The notes beneath the pieces were generated by a model that worked only from the letters and a program-made list of their open reading frames with translations, had not been told where the DNA came from and did not search any database. Source: VMEP01 sp964414265 (lineage in GTDB: Bacteria > Patescibacteriota > Minisyncoccia > Phycocordibacterales > VMEP01). From it: a DNA stretch of 19,805 bases. Made by a program: the position numbers and the translations under genes. The DNA lies in assembly GCA_964414265.1 (NCBI GenBank), contig CAYPVT010000013.1, positions 1 to 19,805 of the forward strand. The letters run 5' to 3'. Below are positions 1-5,687 of the stretch, piece after piece; position 1 is the stretch's first letter; every line of letters begins with the position of its first letter.

Positions 1-84
1 GAGGGTTACTTGATACATACTGACTTAAGAAACCTTGTGAAAAAATTTGATTCATTTTATTTATTTTTTAATAATAACGATTAA
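1..84 (+). CDS. 3' end of an unknown protein (partial, tentative)
   Basis: Frame 1 is open from the first base of the window to a TAA at 82-84, giving 27 codons that end in KFDSFYLFFNNND; the other two forward frames stop within the first 25 bases. The peptide looks protein-like but is too short to assign to a family. If real, it is the tail of a gene entering from the left and overlaps the convergent mltG stop codon (68-70) by a few bases. An open stretch this short in AT-rich DNA can arise by chance, so this is tentative. Confidence 0.35.
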   Translation, partial: EGYLIHTDLRNLVKKFDSFYLFFNNND

Positions 85-1063
85 TATTTCTAACATGCTC
101 TTGATACGTTACAGAGCAATGGATATTCCTTCTTTTGTCGTGTAGATAAAAAAGACACTCCGTCTTTTTGGGATTCAACGCAGCTTGAATCGCCACCATA
201 CTTGGGCTTGAAATTGGTGATGGTGGAAGCCCTTTGTTCTGGTAGGTATTATATGGTGATTCTATATATTTGTCTTCTGATAATACTCTTGGCCACCATC
301 CATTTTTTTCAGAACCCTTAGCGTATTGTAGTGTTGCGTCAATATCCAAGCTCATGCCATTGAAAATACGATTCCAGATGATGCCAGAAATAAGGCGCAT
401 ATCGCGAGTTCCGTTTGATTCACGTTCGATTATTGAAGCTATTTTGAGAGCAGTTTCTATTGAGATTATGGATTTAGTTGAACTAGCAAACTTGTCAGCA
501 ATTTCTTCTTTAAATTCACTTATCATTGCTTCGGCAACAACCTCCGGTGGTGTATTTTTTTCAAAAGAGTATCCCGTTGGGAAATAATATCCTTCGGTAA
601 ATTTTATATCATCAAGAACAACCCCACTTCTTGTTGTTAGAAAAATATTTTCAGTTTCTATGTCCCAGTCTAATTTTTTTGCAAGAATGTCAGCAATTTC
701 CTCCTTACGCATTCCTGGTTGCACGCGGATATGTTTAATAGATGGATTTGCAAGCGATGCGACAGAGGAAATATTGTCACTTAAAATTTCATAAACCTTT
801 ATGGAGATTTCTCGCGCAAGCTGAGCATCTTTATTTTCAGCTCTAGATTGATCATCAGCAATAGTCTTTTTTACTGGATTAACTGTAACGATAAAGTTTT
901 GGTCTGGTGAAAGAGACTCTTTTTTCCCGACCAAATATAAGATTATTATTGCAACAAAAAATAGCACAAGAAGAAATCCAATTGCAACAATTTTTTTATC
1001 AAGAAGTTTTGTTTTTCGCGAAGTTCTTTTCGGTGGTTGCTTCACCGTAAACTTAGGTTTCAT
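68..1063 (-). CDS. mltG: MltG/YceG-like endolytic murein transglycosylase (copy 1)
   Basis: A 331-aa membrane-anchored enzyme predicted to cut glycan strands of nascent peptidoglycan outside the cytoplasmic membrane. Residues 1-23 are basic, residues 24-45 form one membrane span, and the rest should be extracytoplasmic. A small LysM-like segment (about 110-131, IKHIRVQPGMRKEEIADIL) precedes the YceG catalytic domain. The family signatures are clear: IASIIERES with the presumed catalytic Glu213, then DIDATLQYA (about 240-248), then SPYNTYQNKGLPPSPISSP (269-287). Length matches the family (about 330-350 aa). The start ATG lies 6 nt downstream of a TATACT box, suggesting a leaderless transcript. 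It is transcribed away from the small-peptide gene at 1186. A second paralogue lies at 11185-12162; the two are diverged outside the catalytic motifs. Confidence 0.93.
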   Translation of the reverse strand: MKPKFTVKQPPKRTSRKTKLLDKKIVAIGFLLVLFFVAIIILYLVGKKESLSPDQNFIVTVNPVKKTIADDQSRAENKDAQLAREISIKVYEILSDNISSVASLANPSIKHIRVQPGMRKEEIADILAKKLDWDIETENIFLTTRSGVVLDDIKFTEGYYFPTGYSFEKNTPPEVVAEAMISEFKEEIADKFASSTKSIISIETALKIASIIERESNGTRDMRLISGIIWNRIFNGMSLDIDATLQYAKGSEKNGWWPRVLSEDKYIESPYNTYQNKGLPPSPISSPSMVAIQAALNPKKTECLFYLHDKRRNIHCSVTYQEHVRNINRYY

Positions 1064-1069
1064 TTATAT

Positions 1070-1075
1070 AGTATA
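1070..1075 (-). promoter_or_regulatory. -10 box for the minus-strand mltG, leaderless spacing
   Basis: TATACT read on the minus strand, with only 6 nt between it and the ATG at 1063-1061. Transcription would start at or next to the start codon. No convincing -35 is seen at the usual spacing. There is no Shine-Dalgarno. Confidence 0.5.
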
Positions 1076-1130
1076 GGTTAATTCATAGGCATTTAGAAGT
1101 CTTTGTTCTTTGAAAAAAGATTTTTATGTG

Positions 1131-1158
1131 TTGACCAATTTTGGTCATGAGGTATGCT
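1131..1158 (+). promoter_or_regulatory. Sigma-70-type promoter with operator-like palindrome
   Basis: TTGACC (1131-1136), a 16-nt spacer and TATGCT (1153-1158) form a good housekeeping promoter for the small gene at 1186. The -35 overlaps an inverted repeat, TGACCAA-tt-TTGGTCA (1132-1147), with perfect 7-bp arms. This is the size and position expected for a repressor operator, but no regulator is identified. Confidence 0.6.
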
Positions 1159-1185
1159 AAACGAAGGCACCTTAAGGAGAAAACC

Positions 1186-1356
1186 ATGAAATTTGAATAT
1201 TTGAGTGATGTTCACGGAAGTATTTCTGGCCTCATGCTTGCTTGGTGGTTTGCGACCTTTGTGCATGGGCCAGTCGTTATTTATGCCCATGTCATGAGTT
1301 TCCCGCCGAGAAAGACGGATGGTGAGGAGAAAGAGTCTTCCCGTACAGCGCTTTAA
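1186..1356 (+). CDS. Small predicted membrane protein, 56 aa, unknown
   Basis: The start at 1186 is chosen over an upstream ATG at 1141 because AAGGAG (1174-1179) sits 6 nt before it, and because the upstream start would lie before the -10 box of the promoter at 1131-1158. The product has a polar N-terminus (MKFEYLSDVHGS), a hydrophobic, Trp-rich stretch SGLMLAWWFATFVHGPVVIY (about 13-32) that could be one membrane span, and a charged tail (RKTDGEEKESSRTAL). I do not recognise a family. It is unusual here in having a real Shine-Dalgarno, a dedicated promoter with a palindrome over the -35, a following hairpin, and a base composition that looks more GC-rich than its neighbours. Together these favour a real, independently regulated, perhaps acquired gene. 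Confidence 0.6.
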   Translation: MKFEYLSDVHGSISGLMLAWWFATFVHGPVVIYAHVMSFPPRKTDGEEKESSRTAL

Positions 1357-1392
1357 GCTGTTACTGGAAATGTATTTCGTGGTTTAACAAAT

Positions 1393-1439
1393 TTGGCAAA
1401 ACACCGTCTGTGTAATTTTCAGACAGACGGTGTAGCCAA
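1393..1439 (+). terminator. Strong hairpin after the small membrane protein gene
   Basis: ACACCGTCTGT (1401-1411) pairs perfectly with ACAGACGGTGT (1423-1433) around an 11-nt loop. An outer TTGGC (1393-1397) / GCCAA (1435-1439) extends the stem across an asymmetric internal loop. It lies 36 bp after the stop codon. There is no clean T-run behind it (tatttattaat), so it may terminate weakly or protect the 3' end. I see nothing else in the 1357-1487 gap. Confidence 0.55.
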
Positions 1440-1487
1440 TATTTATTAATGCTTAGTAATCTTTATAAATAAAAATAAAAAAATATT

Positions 1488-1847
1488 ATGAATTTTGGAG
1501 AACATGACCCAGCACAGCGAAAGGAGGTTTTTATTGCTGATGAAGACATAACAACTCCGTTGATTAAAAAGGAAGGTCGTAGCTTAGAAATCTCGGACAT
1601 CGAAGAAGATTTTTATGAGCGTGCTGATGCCATAAATGAACTTATTGGCAATCTTATGGTGTTGCGCGAAGTTGATGGACCATCATCTGAAAACGTTGAT
1701 ATGTTGGAAAAACAAATTATTGGTGTAAAGAATGAATTAGGCGGTTATTTGGCTACTGTTGTAAAAGAAGGACATAACATAGCGTTGAGAGAAGATATTG
1801 AAGATGTTTTGCAAAAGATTGGCAAAGTAATCGGAACGATTCAGTAA
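1488..1847 (+). CDS. Hypothetical protein, 119 aa
   Basis: I do not recognise a family. The product is acidic and probably soluble, with no signal peptide or membrane span. After a polar N-terminal 35 residues it is predicted largely helical, including an Asp/Glu-rich segment (SDIEEDFYERADAINELIGNLMVL) and two further amphipathic helices (about 70-90 and 98-118). The ATG at 1488 follows an AT-rich leader without a Shine-Dalgarno. Without the inserted repeats at 1858-2356 its stop codon would lie 6 nt before the YdjM-family gene, suggesting the two were once an operon. Confidence 0.7.
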   Translation: MNFGEHDPAQRKEVFIADEDITTPLIKKEGRSLEISDIEEDFYERADAINELIGNLMVLREVDGPSSENVDMLEKQIIGVKNELGGYLATVVKEGHNIALREDIEDVLQKIGKVIGTIQ

Positions 1848-1857
1848 GTAAAGATGG

Positions 1858-2122
1858 ATCCCGTTAGAGGTAATAAAGTTATGTTTTATACCTATGTGCT
1901 GGTAAATGTTATACTGGGTGCACGAATGATTTACGGAAGCGCCTTTCCCAATATAATAATGGAGAGTCAACCTACACGAAAAATCGTGGACCGTTTATTA
2001 TTATTTATTATGACGCCTGTCTTGGTAAAGGTCATGCTATGGCACGAGAAAAATATCTAAAAACTGGTATGGGTAAGCGTTATCTAAAAAATAGATTAGG
2101 CGCTTCCTACCCCTAACGGGAT
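1858..2122. repeat. ATCCCGTTAG inverted-repeat element, copy A (265 bp)
   Basis: The left end ATCCCGTTAGAGGTA (1858-1872) is inverted as TACCCCTAACGGGAT (2108-2122). The left 33 bp are nearly identical to copy B; the inside is unrelated. Near the right end GGGTAAGCG...CGCTTCCTACCC folds into a subterminal hairpin, as in the other copies. ATGG flanks both sides (1854-1857 and 2121-2124, overlapping the end by AT), compatible with a small target duplication. Copy B follows immediately, separated by GG only. A 68-codon reading frame runs from 1854 through this element; it starts inside the repeat end and is judged fortuitous. Confidence 0.7.
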
Positions 2123-2124
2123 GG

Positions 2125-2356
2125 ATCCCGTTAGGGGTAATAAAGTTATGTTTTATTGATGAAAATATCTATGGCACAATCAAACATTAAGATAATGATA
2201 GTTAAAATATCAAACAGAAGCGCTAGCGCTTCTTACCTGCCCGCCAAAGCCAGAGCAACGAAGGTGATTATTTTAGAAAAAATGAAAAGTTTATATTATA
2301 AATTATTTAACCGCGAACGTTGCTTTAGGCGATGGCAGGCGGGTTTCTAGTGGGAT
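2125..2356. repeat. ATCCCGTTAG inverted-repeat element, copy B, interrupted
   Basis: The left end (2125-2157) matches copy A almost base for base. The subterminal palindrome AGAAGCGCTAGCGCTTCT (2216-2233) is perfect. The right end is degenerate (TTTCTAGTGGGAT, 2344-2356) and is separated from the palindrome by what looks like a second inserted element (2236-2343). The last AT of the repeat is also the AT of the start codon of the YdjM-family gene, the same geometry as copy C at ychF. Confidence 0.6.
2236..2343. repeat. Second, GC-rich inverted-repeat element nested in copy B
   Basis: CCTGCCCGCCAAAGC with a following AGCAACG (2236-2260) is an imperfect inverse of CGTTGCTTTAGGCGATGGCAGG and following CGGG (2318-2343). 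The arms are GC-rich and enclose AT-rich sequence. It replaces the expected CTTCTTAxxxCTAACGGGAT continuity of copy B, so it probably inserted later. It is a different family from its host by sequence. Confidence 0.45.
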
Positions 2357-2885
2357 GGATACACTAGCGCATGGACTCTGGGGAGGACTTTCAGGGAGAG
2401 CTCTTTCTGGTAAAAACCGTCGAGTAAGTGTTGTTAAATCGTTTTTGTGGGGAGTATTCCCCGATTTATTTGCTTTTACCATTCCAATACTTTTTCTTTT
2501 GTGGAACATATTTTTTGGAGATATGCCGATTTCGTCTTGGCCACCGCCTTCACCACATGTCGAGCCGTCTCAAGATTTACTCCCTTTTTCGTCACTCGTA
2601 AACAATTTATACAATATAAGCCATAGCTTTTTTGTTTTTGGCGTAATCTTTGGGTTTGTGTATTTATTTACAAAACGACCGCCATTCGAAATGGTTGGTT
2701 GGTTTTTACATATCCTTTTTGATATTCCAACACATAGTTACCAGTTTTTTCCAACGCCATTTCTTTGGCCATTTTCCGATTTTAAAGTCGACGGCATTTC
2801 CTGGGGTGTTTTATGGTTTATGGTTTTAAACTACTCACTTCTACTTCTTTTTTACGCGGTGATTAAACTAAGAGAAAGAAAATAG
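2355..2885 (+). CDS. YdjM-type (LexA-binding/metal-dependent hydrolase-like) membrane protein
   Basis: A 176-aa polytopic membrane protein with about four hydrophobic spans (about 38-54, 92-106, 113-124, 150-172). It resembles the YdjM/DUF457 family of putative membrane-bound metal-dependent hydrolases: His6 in LAHGLWGG, ProAsp36-37 in GVFPDLF, His90 in NISHSFF, and His119/Asp123/His127 in HILFDIPTHSYQ. These His/Asp residues are the conserved family positions and likely bind metal. The reaction is unknown. The start codon overlaps the end of repeat copy B by two bases; the sequence from the ATG onward is normal family N-terminus, so the start is credible. Length is at the short end for the family. 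Confidence 0.75.
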   Translation: MDTLAHGLWGGLSGRALSGKNRRVSVVKSFLWGVFPDLFAFTIPILFLLWNIFFGDMPISSWPPPSPHVEPSQDLLPFSSLVNNLYNISHSFFVFGVIFGFVYLFTKRPPFEMVGWFLHILFDIPTHSYQFFPTPFLWPFSDFKVDGISWGVLWFMVLNYSLLLLFYAVIKLRERK

Positions 2886-2930
2886 CTTTTTGTTTTTTAT
2901 CGTTAATTCCGCTATAGTAATGAAAATTAT

Positions 2931-3152
2931 ATGAAAGAATTTTTAATGAAAAAATTGCTGGAGAAGCAATTAAAAGATATTCCTAAAGAAATGCAGGATA
3001 AAATTGTGAAGGTCGCGAGCGAAAATCCTGAGCTTATCTCTAAAATAATAGGCGAGGTTGAAGCTGAAGTAAAAGGCGGAAAAGATTATATGTCGGCTGC
3101 GAAAGATATCGCGGTGAAATACAAAGATCAATTATCATCACTAATTTCCTAA
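2931..3152 (+). CDS. Small helical protein, 68-73 aa, unknown
   Basis: A short, highly charged, all-helical, soluble protein (KKLLEKQLKDIPKEMQDKIV). I do not recognise a named family, though small Lys/Glu-rich proteins of this style are common in CPR genomes. Two starts are possible, 2931 (MKEFLMKK) and 2946 (MKKLLEKQ); 2946 matches the helical body better, while 2931 lies 12 nt after a TATAGT -10 (2913-2918). The stop is 3 nt before the next gene, so the two are probably co-transcribed. Confidence 0.65.
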   Translation: MKEFLMKKLLEKQLKDIPKEMQDKIVKVASENPELISKIIGEVEAEVKGGKDYMSAAKDIAVKYKDQLSSLIS

Positions 3153-3155
3153 CAA

Positions 3156-3740
3156 ATGGATAACAAGAAAAAAATAACAATAATAATCGGACACCCAGAC
3201 AAGAACACATATTGTGGTGAACTTGCCCGACGCTATGAAAAAGGGGCAAAAGAAGCTGGCCATGAAGTGCGAGTAGTCGCTATTGGGGATTTAAAGTTTG
3301 ATCCAATTTTGCACTATGGATATAAAGTAATTCAACCACTTGAACCGGATTTGATAAAGGTGCAAGAAGATATTAAATGGGCGGAACATTTGGTTATTGT
3401 TTATCCAAATTGGTGGGGGACAATGCCGGCACTACTTAAGGGAATGTTCGATAGAATGATTTTGCCTGGTTTTGCCTTTCGATTTCACAAGAATGGGTAT
3501 ATGTGGGATAAACTTTTATCTGATCGTAGTGCTCGTGTTTACATAACAATGGATTCACCCCCACTTATTGCCCGCATGATGTTTGGCGATAATGCTAACG
3601 AAATCAAGAGAGATATTTTAGGCTTCGTTGGTTTTAGTCCTGTTTCGATAACAAAAATAGGTGCGATTAAAATGATGTCAGATGATGAACGTGTCCATTG
3701 GCTTGAAAAAGTAGAGAAGCACGGAAAGAAGGTCGCCTAA
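3156..3740 (+). CDS. Flavodoxin-fold NAD(P)H oxidoreductase (Flavodoxin_2 / quinone reductase-like)
   Basis: A 194-aa cytoplasmic flavoprotein. The first beta strand KITIIIGHPDKNTYCGELA (6-24) carries the phosphate-binding turn typical of the NQO1/MdaB family. YPNWWGTMPALLKGMFDR (83-100) is the FMN/isoalloxazine-binding segment, followed by LPGFAFRF. It likely reduces quinones or other small acceptors using NAD(P)H; the acceptor cannot be read from sequence. There is no Shine-Dalgarno (taacaaATGG). It starts 3 nt after the preceding small gene. Before insertion of repeat copy C its stop would have been about 9 nt from ychF. Confidence 0.88.
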   Translation: MDNKKKITIIIGHPDKNTYCGELARRYEKGAKEAGHEVRVVAIGDLKFDPILHYGYKVIQPLEPDLIKVQEDIKWAEHLVIVYPNWWGTMPALLKGMFDRMILPGFAFRFHKNGYMWDKLLSDRSARVYITMDSPPLIARMMFGDNANEIKRDILGFVGFSPVSITKIGAIKMMSDDERVHWLEKVEKHGKKVA

Positions 3741-3753
3741 ACTTTAATTATGA

Positions 3754-3877
3754 ATCCCGTTAGAAATCACACAGTTATTTTGTACCAATGAATACCTTTA
3801 TTTTACAATTAAATAGTCAAGTAGCATTTGTTAAGCTAACACATAGAAGCGCTAGAGCTTCTTATTTCTAACGGGAT
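3754..3877. repeat. ATCCCGTTAG inverted-repeat element, copy C (124 bp)
   Basis: Perfect 14-bp terminal inverted repeats, ATCCCGTTAGAAAT (3754-3767) and ATTTCTAACGGGAT (3864-3877), enclose an AT-rich core. AGAAGCGCTAGAGCTTCT (3844-3861) is the same subterminal near-palindrome as in copy B. ATGA occurs on both sides (3750-3753 and 3876-3879); the right one is the ychF start. Collapsing the element to one ATGA gives the flavodoxin gene stop, nine bases, then ATGAACCTATC, a normal operon junction. No transposase is present, so it is non-autonomous if mobile. Confidence 0.75.
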
Positions 3878-4976
3878 GAACCTATCTATAGGAATCGTAG
3901 GGCTTCCAAACGTCGGTAAATCGACGCTTTTTAATGCGCTCACTAAAAATTCAGTACCAGCCGAGAATTACCCATTTTGTACGATTGACCCATCTGTTGG
4001 AGTTGTTTCTGTGCCAGACGAACGAGTGGAGAAACTAACAAATTTATCCCACTCAGCAAAAACAATACCAGCGGTTGTGCAATTTGTTGATATCGCGGGC
4101 CTTGTTAAGGGCGCGGCAGACGGTGAAGGACTTGGGAATAAATTTCTTTCTCATATCAGAGAAACAAACGCAATAGCAGAAGTCGTTAGAATTTTTGAGG
4201 ATGATAATGTCATTCACGTCGATGGTGGAATAAATCCTCTTCGTGACATTGAAACAATAAACACAGAACTTGCTCTTGCTGATTTGGACACCGTCTCAAA
4301 GAGGTTAATAAATATTGAACGTGATGTTAAAAAGGGCGATAAAATCGCTATATTTGAAAAGGGTATTCTCGAAAAAGTAAAAACTGCCCTATTGGAAGGG
4401 AAGCTTGCTTCAGAAATACCACTTTCTATAGAAGAGGCTTTGGTTGTAAGAAGTATTCATTTGATTACTTCAAAACAGTTTCTTTATGTTTTAAATAAAA
4501 AAGCTGGAGGAAAAAATCTTGATGAATCACCGGAGGATGAGCGTTTTGTTGCCCTAATGAAGTTTTTAAAAGATGGAAACAGAAGTTTTGTTATTGTTGA
4601 CGCAAAAATTGAAGATGAGCTCAAGTCATTTGAAGGTGAAGAAAAAAATAACTTAAGAGAAGAACTTGGCGCAAAAGATGATGGCATTAAAGATTTAATT
4701 CGCGCTGGGTACGAGATGCTTGGATTAATTACCTATTTTACAACAGGGGAAGACGAAACGAGGGCTTGGACAATTCCAAAAAACTCAACTGCGCCAGAAG
4801 CAGGTACCGCAATTCACAATGATTTTAAAGATAAATTTATTCGCGCCGAAGTTGTTTATTGTGATGACCTATTGTCGTCTGGTTCGTATGCCGAAGCGCG
4901 CGCCAAGGGGCTCGTCCGTATAGAAGGAAAAGAATATATCGTCAAAGACGGGGATGTGATTGAGTTTAGAATATAA
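3876..4976 (+). CDS. ychF: YchF/OLA1-type P-loop ATPase, ribosome-associated
   Basis: A 366-aa universal Obg-family NTPase, usually ATP-preferring, that associates with ribosomes and stress responses. GLPNVGKST (9-17) is the P-loop, DIAG at 72-75 (within VDIAGLVKGA) is the G3 motif, and NKFLSHIRETNAI follows as usual. A helical insert occupies about 130-200, and the C-terminal TGS domain (about 282-366) contains AWTIPKNSTAPEAGTAIHND and ends IVKDGDVIEFRI. Length is typical (about 363 aa). MNLSIGIVGLPNVGKS is the expected N-terminus, which confirms the start even though its ATG overlaps the end of repeat copy C. There is no Shine-Dalgarno; the promoter lies either within the repeat or upstream. 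Confidence 0.96.
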   Translation: MNLSIGIVGLPNVGKSTLFNALTKNSVPAENYPFCTIDPSVGVVSVPDERVEKLTNLSHSAKTIPAVVQFVDIAGLVKGAADGEGLGNKFLSHIRETNAIAEVVRIFEDDNVIHVDGGINPLRDIETINTELALADLDTVSKRLINIERDVKKGDKIAIFEKGILEKVKTALLEGKLASEIPLSIEEALVVRSIHLITSKQFLYVLNKKAGGKNLDESPEDERFVALMKFLKDGNRSFVIVDAKIEDELKSFEGEEKNNLREELGAKDDGIKDLIRAGYEMLGLITYFTTGEDETRAWTIPKNSTAPEAGTAIHNDFKDKFIRAEVVYCDDLLSSGSYAEARAKGLVRIEGKEYIVKDGDVIEFRI

Positions 4977-5030
4977 TTCTAATATATCTGATTCGTCTAT
5001 TTTGTTTTCTTAACTTTGGAGCGAGAAATG

Positions 5031-5111
5031 TCTTTTTGAAAATATTGCGCAGGCAACTGAAGACGAGCATAGAGATTCGCCAGCAGGCGAATACTCGTGT
5101 TTTCAAAAAGA
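5031..5111 (+). repeat. Structured core repeat, copy E1
   Basis: Outer stem TCTTTTTGAAAA (5031-5042) pairs perfectly with TTTTCAAAAAGA (5100-5111). Inside lies the shared core TTGCGCAG...CGAGCATAG, then the hairpin ATTCGCC-AGCA-GGCGAAT, then CTCGTG. A small CAG-gcaa-CTG hairpin occupies the first variable position. It lies between the convergent ends of ychF and the 5128-5592 gene, and could affect the 3' ends of both transcripts. Confidence 0.7.
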
Positions 5112-5127
5112 TCATGTTGAGCGATTT

Positions 5128-5592
5128 CTACTTCTTTTTTAGTTCTTCGATTTCTCGAACAATCGTCATGAGTTGGTTTTCAATATTAGACAATAGTTTT
5201 TTATCTTCGCGGTCTTTTTTCTCTTCCTCTGTTTCGTCTTCCTGAATATCTTCAACATCCTCTTGAATGTCTTCAACGTCCTCCTGAATTTCTTCAACAT
5301 CCTCTTGAATTTCCTCAATGTCCTCGGAAATTTCTTCAATATCTTTTTCAACAGCGTGCAATTGCGCGGTTGTGCGGTTTATTGTCAGTTGAATAAAAAT
5401 TGAAAGATAAATCGCTTCAAGAGAAACGATAGTTGTTAGGACTAGCATTATTTTATCAAATGACACATCAAGCAAGGCGAGAGTAAAAATACCAATAAAA
5501 AATAAGGTATGAATAACAAGCGAAGGAACCGAACCAATTCCGCCGGTAATTTTCATCGAATATTTTTCTAGTAATTCCTTAAACTTGTTCAT
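5128..5592 (-). CDS. Two-span membrane protein with acidic heptad coiled coil (DUF1003-like)
   Basis: A 154-aa protein. Residues about 25-43 (LVIHTLFFIGIFTLALLDV) and 48-70 (IMLVLTTIVSLEAIYLSIFIQ) are membrane spans, and the second ends in TINRTTAQL. This arrangement recalls the DUF1003 / low-affinity iron-permease-like family; the match is by eye and moderate. The C-terminal half is a very acidic coiled coil of repeated heptads (VEEIQED, VEDIQED) encoded by five 21-bp DNA repeats, then a Lys-rich helix. It probably oligomerises through the cytoplasmic coil. The start follows a TATAAT box by 8 nt on the minus strand. Function is unknown. Confidence 0.75.
   Translation of the reverse strand: MNKFKELLEKYSMKITGGIGSVPSLVIHTLFFIGIFTLALLDVSFDKIMLVLTTIVSLEAIYLSIFIQLTINRTTAQLHAVEKDIEEISEDIEEIQEDVEEIQEDVEDIQEDVEDIQEDETEEEKKDREDKKLLSNIENQLMTIVREIEELKKK
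5239..5343. repeat. Five tandem 21-bp repeats encoding coiled-coil heptads
   Basis: Units at 5239, 5260, 5281, 5302 and 5323 follow the pattern CTCTTGAATGTCTTCAACGTC with scattered substitutions. Each encodes three half-turns equal to one heptad (IQEDVED type) in the minus-strand gene. Slippage could change coil length without shifting frame. Confidence 0.8.
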
Positions 5593-5600
5593 TTCTGCGC

Positions 5601-5606
5601 ATTATA
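5601..5606 (-). promoter_or_regulatory. -10 box for the 5592-5128 gene
   Basis: TATAAT on the minus strand, 8 nt before the ATG at 5592, with a weak TTGTAC 16 nt further upstream (5628-5623). The leader would be at most a few nucleotides. Confidence 0.5.
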
Positions 5607-5638
5607 CCCACGAAAACAAAAAGTACAAAAAACGATGC

Positions 5639-5667
5639 TTTACAAGGGTGTTTTCGAACATTATGAT
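5639..5667 (+). promoter_or_regulatory. leuS promoter
   Basis: TTTACA (5639-5644), a 17-nt spacer and TATGAT (5662-5667). The predicted start, near 5674, leaves a leader of about 14 nt with no Shine-Dalgarno before the ATG at 5688. It is divergent from the minus-strand promoter at 5601-5606. Confidence 0.55.
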
Positions 5668-5687
5668 GAGAACACGTAATTAAATTT

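Noticed and set aside
270..587. A 105-codon frame on the + strand opposite mltG
   Set aside because: It lies entirely within the well-supported minus-strand mltG, with no family resemblance or start signal.
1854..2060. A 68-codon frame with hydrophobic stretches, starting MDPVRGNKV
   Set aside because: It begins in the end of repeat copy A, the same beginning recurs in copy B where it stops after 12 codons, and the remainder shows no recognisable protein. Treated as a by-product of the repeat.
2156..2350. A 64-codon frame across copy B
   Set aside because: It runs through a palindrome and the nested inverted repeat, with low-complexity composition and no initiation signal.
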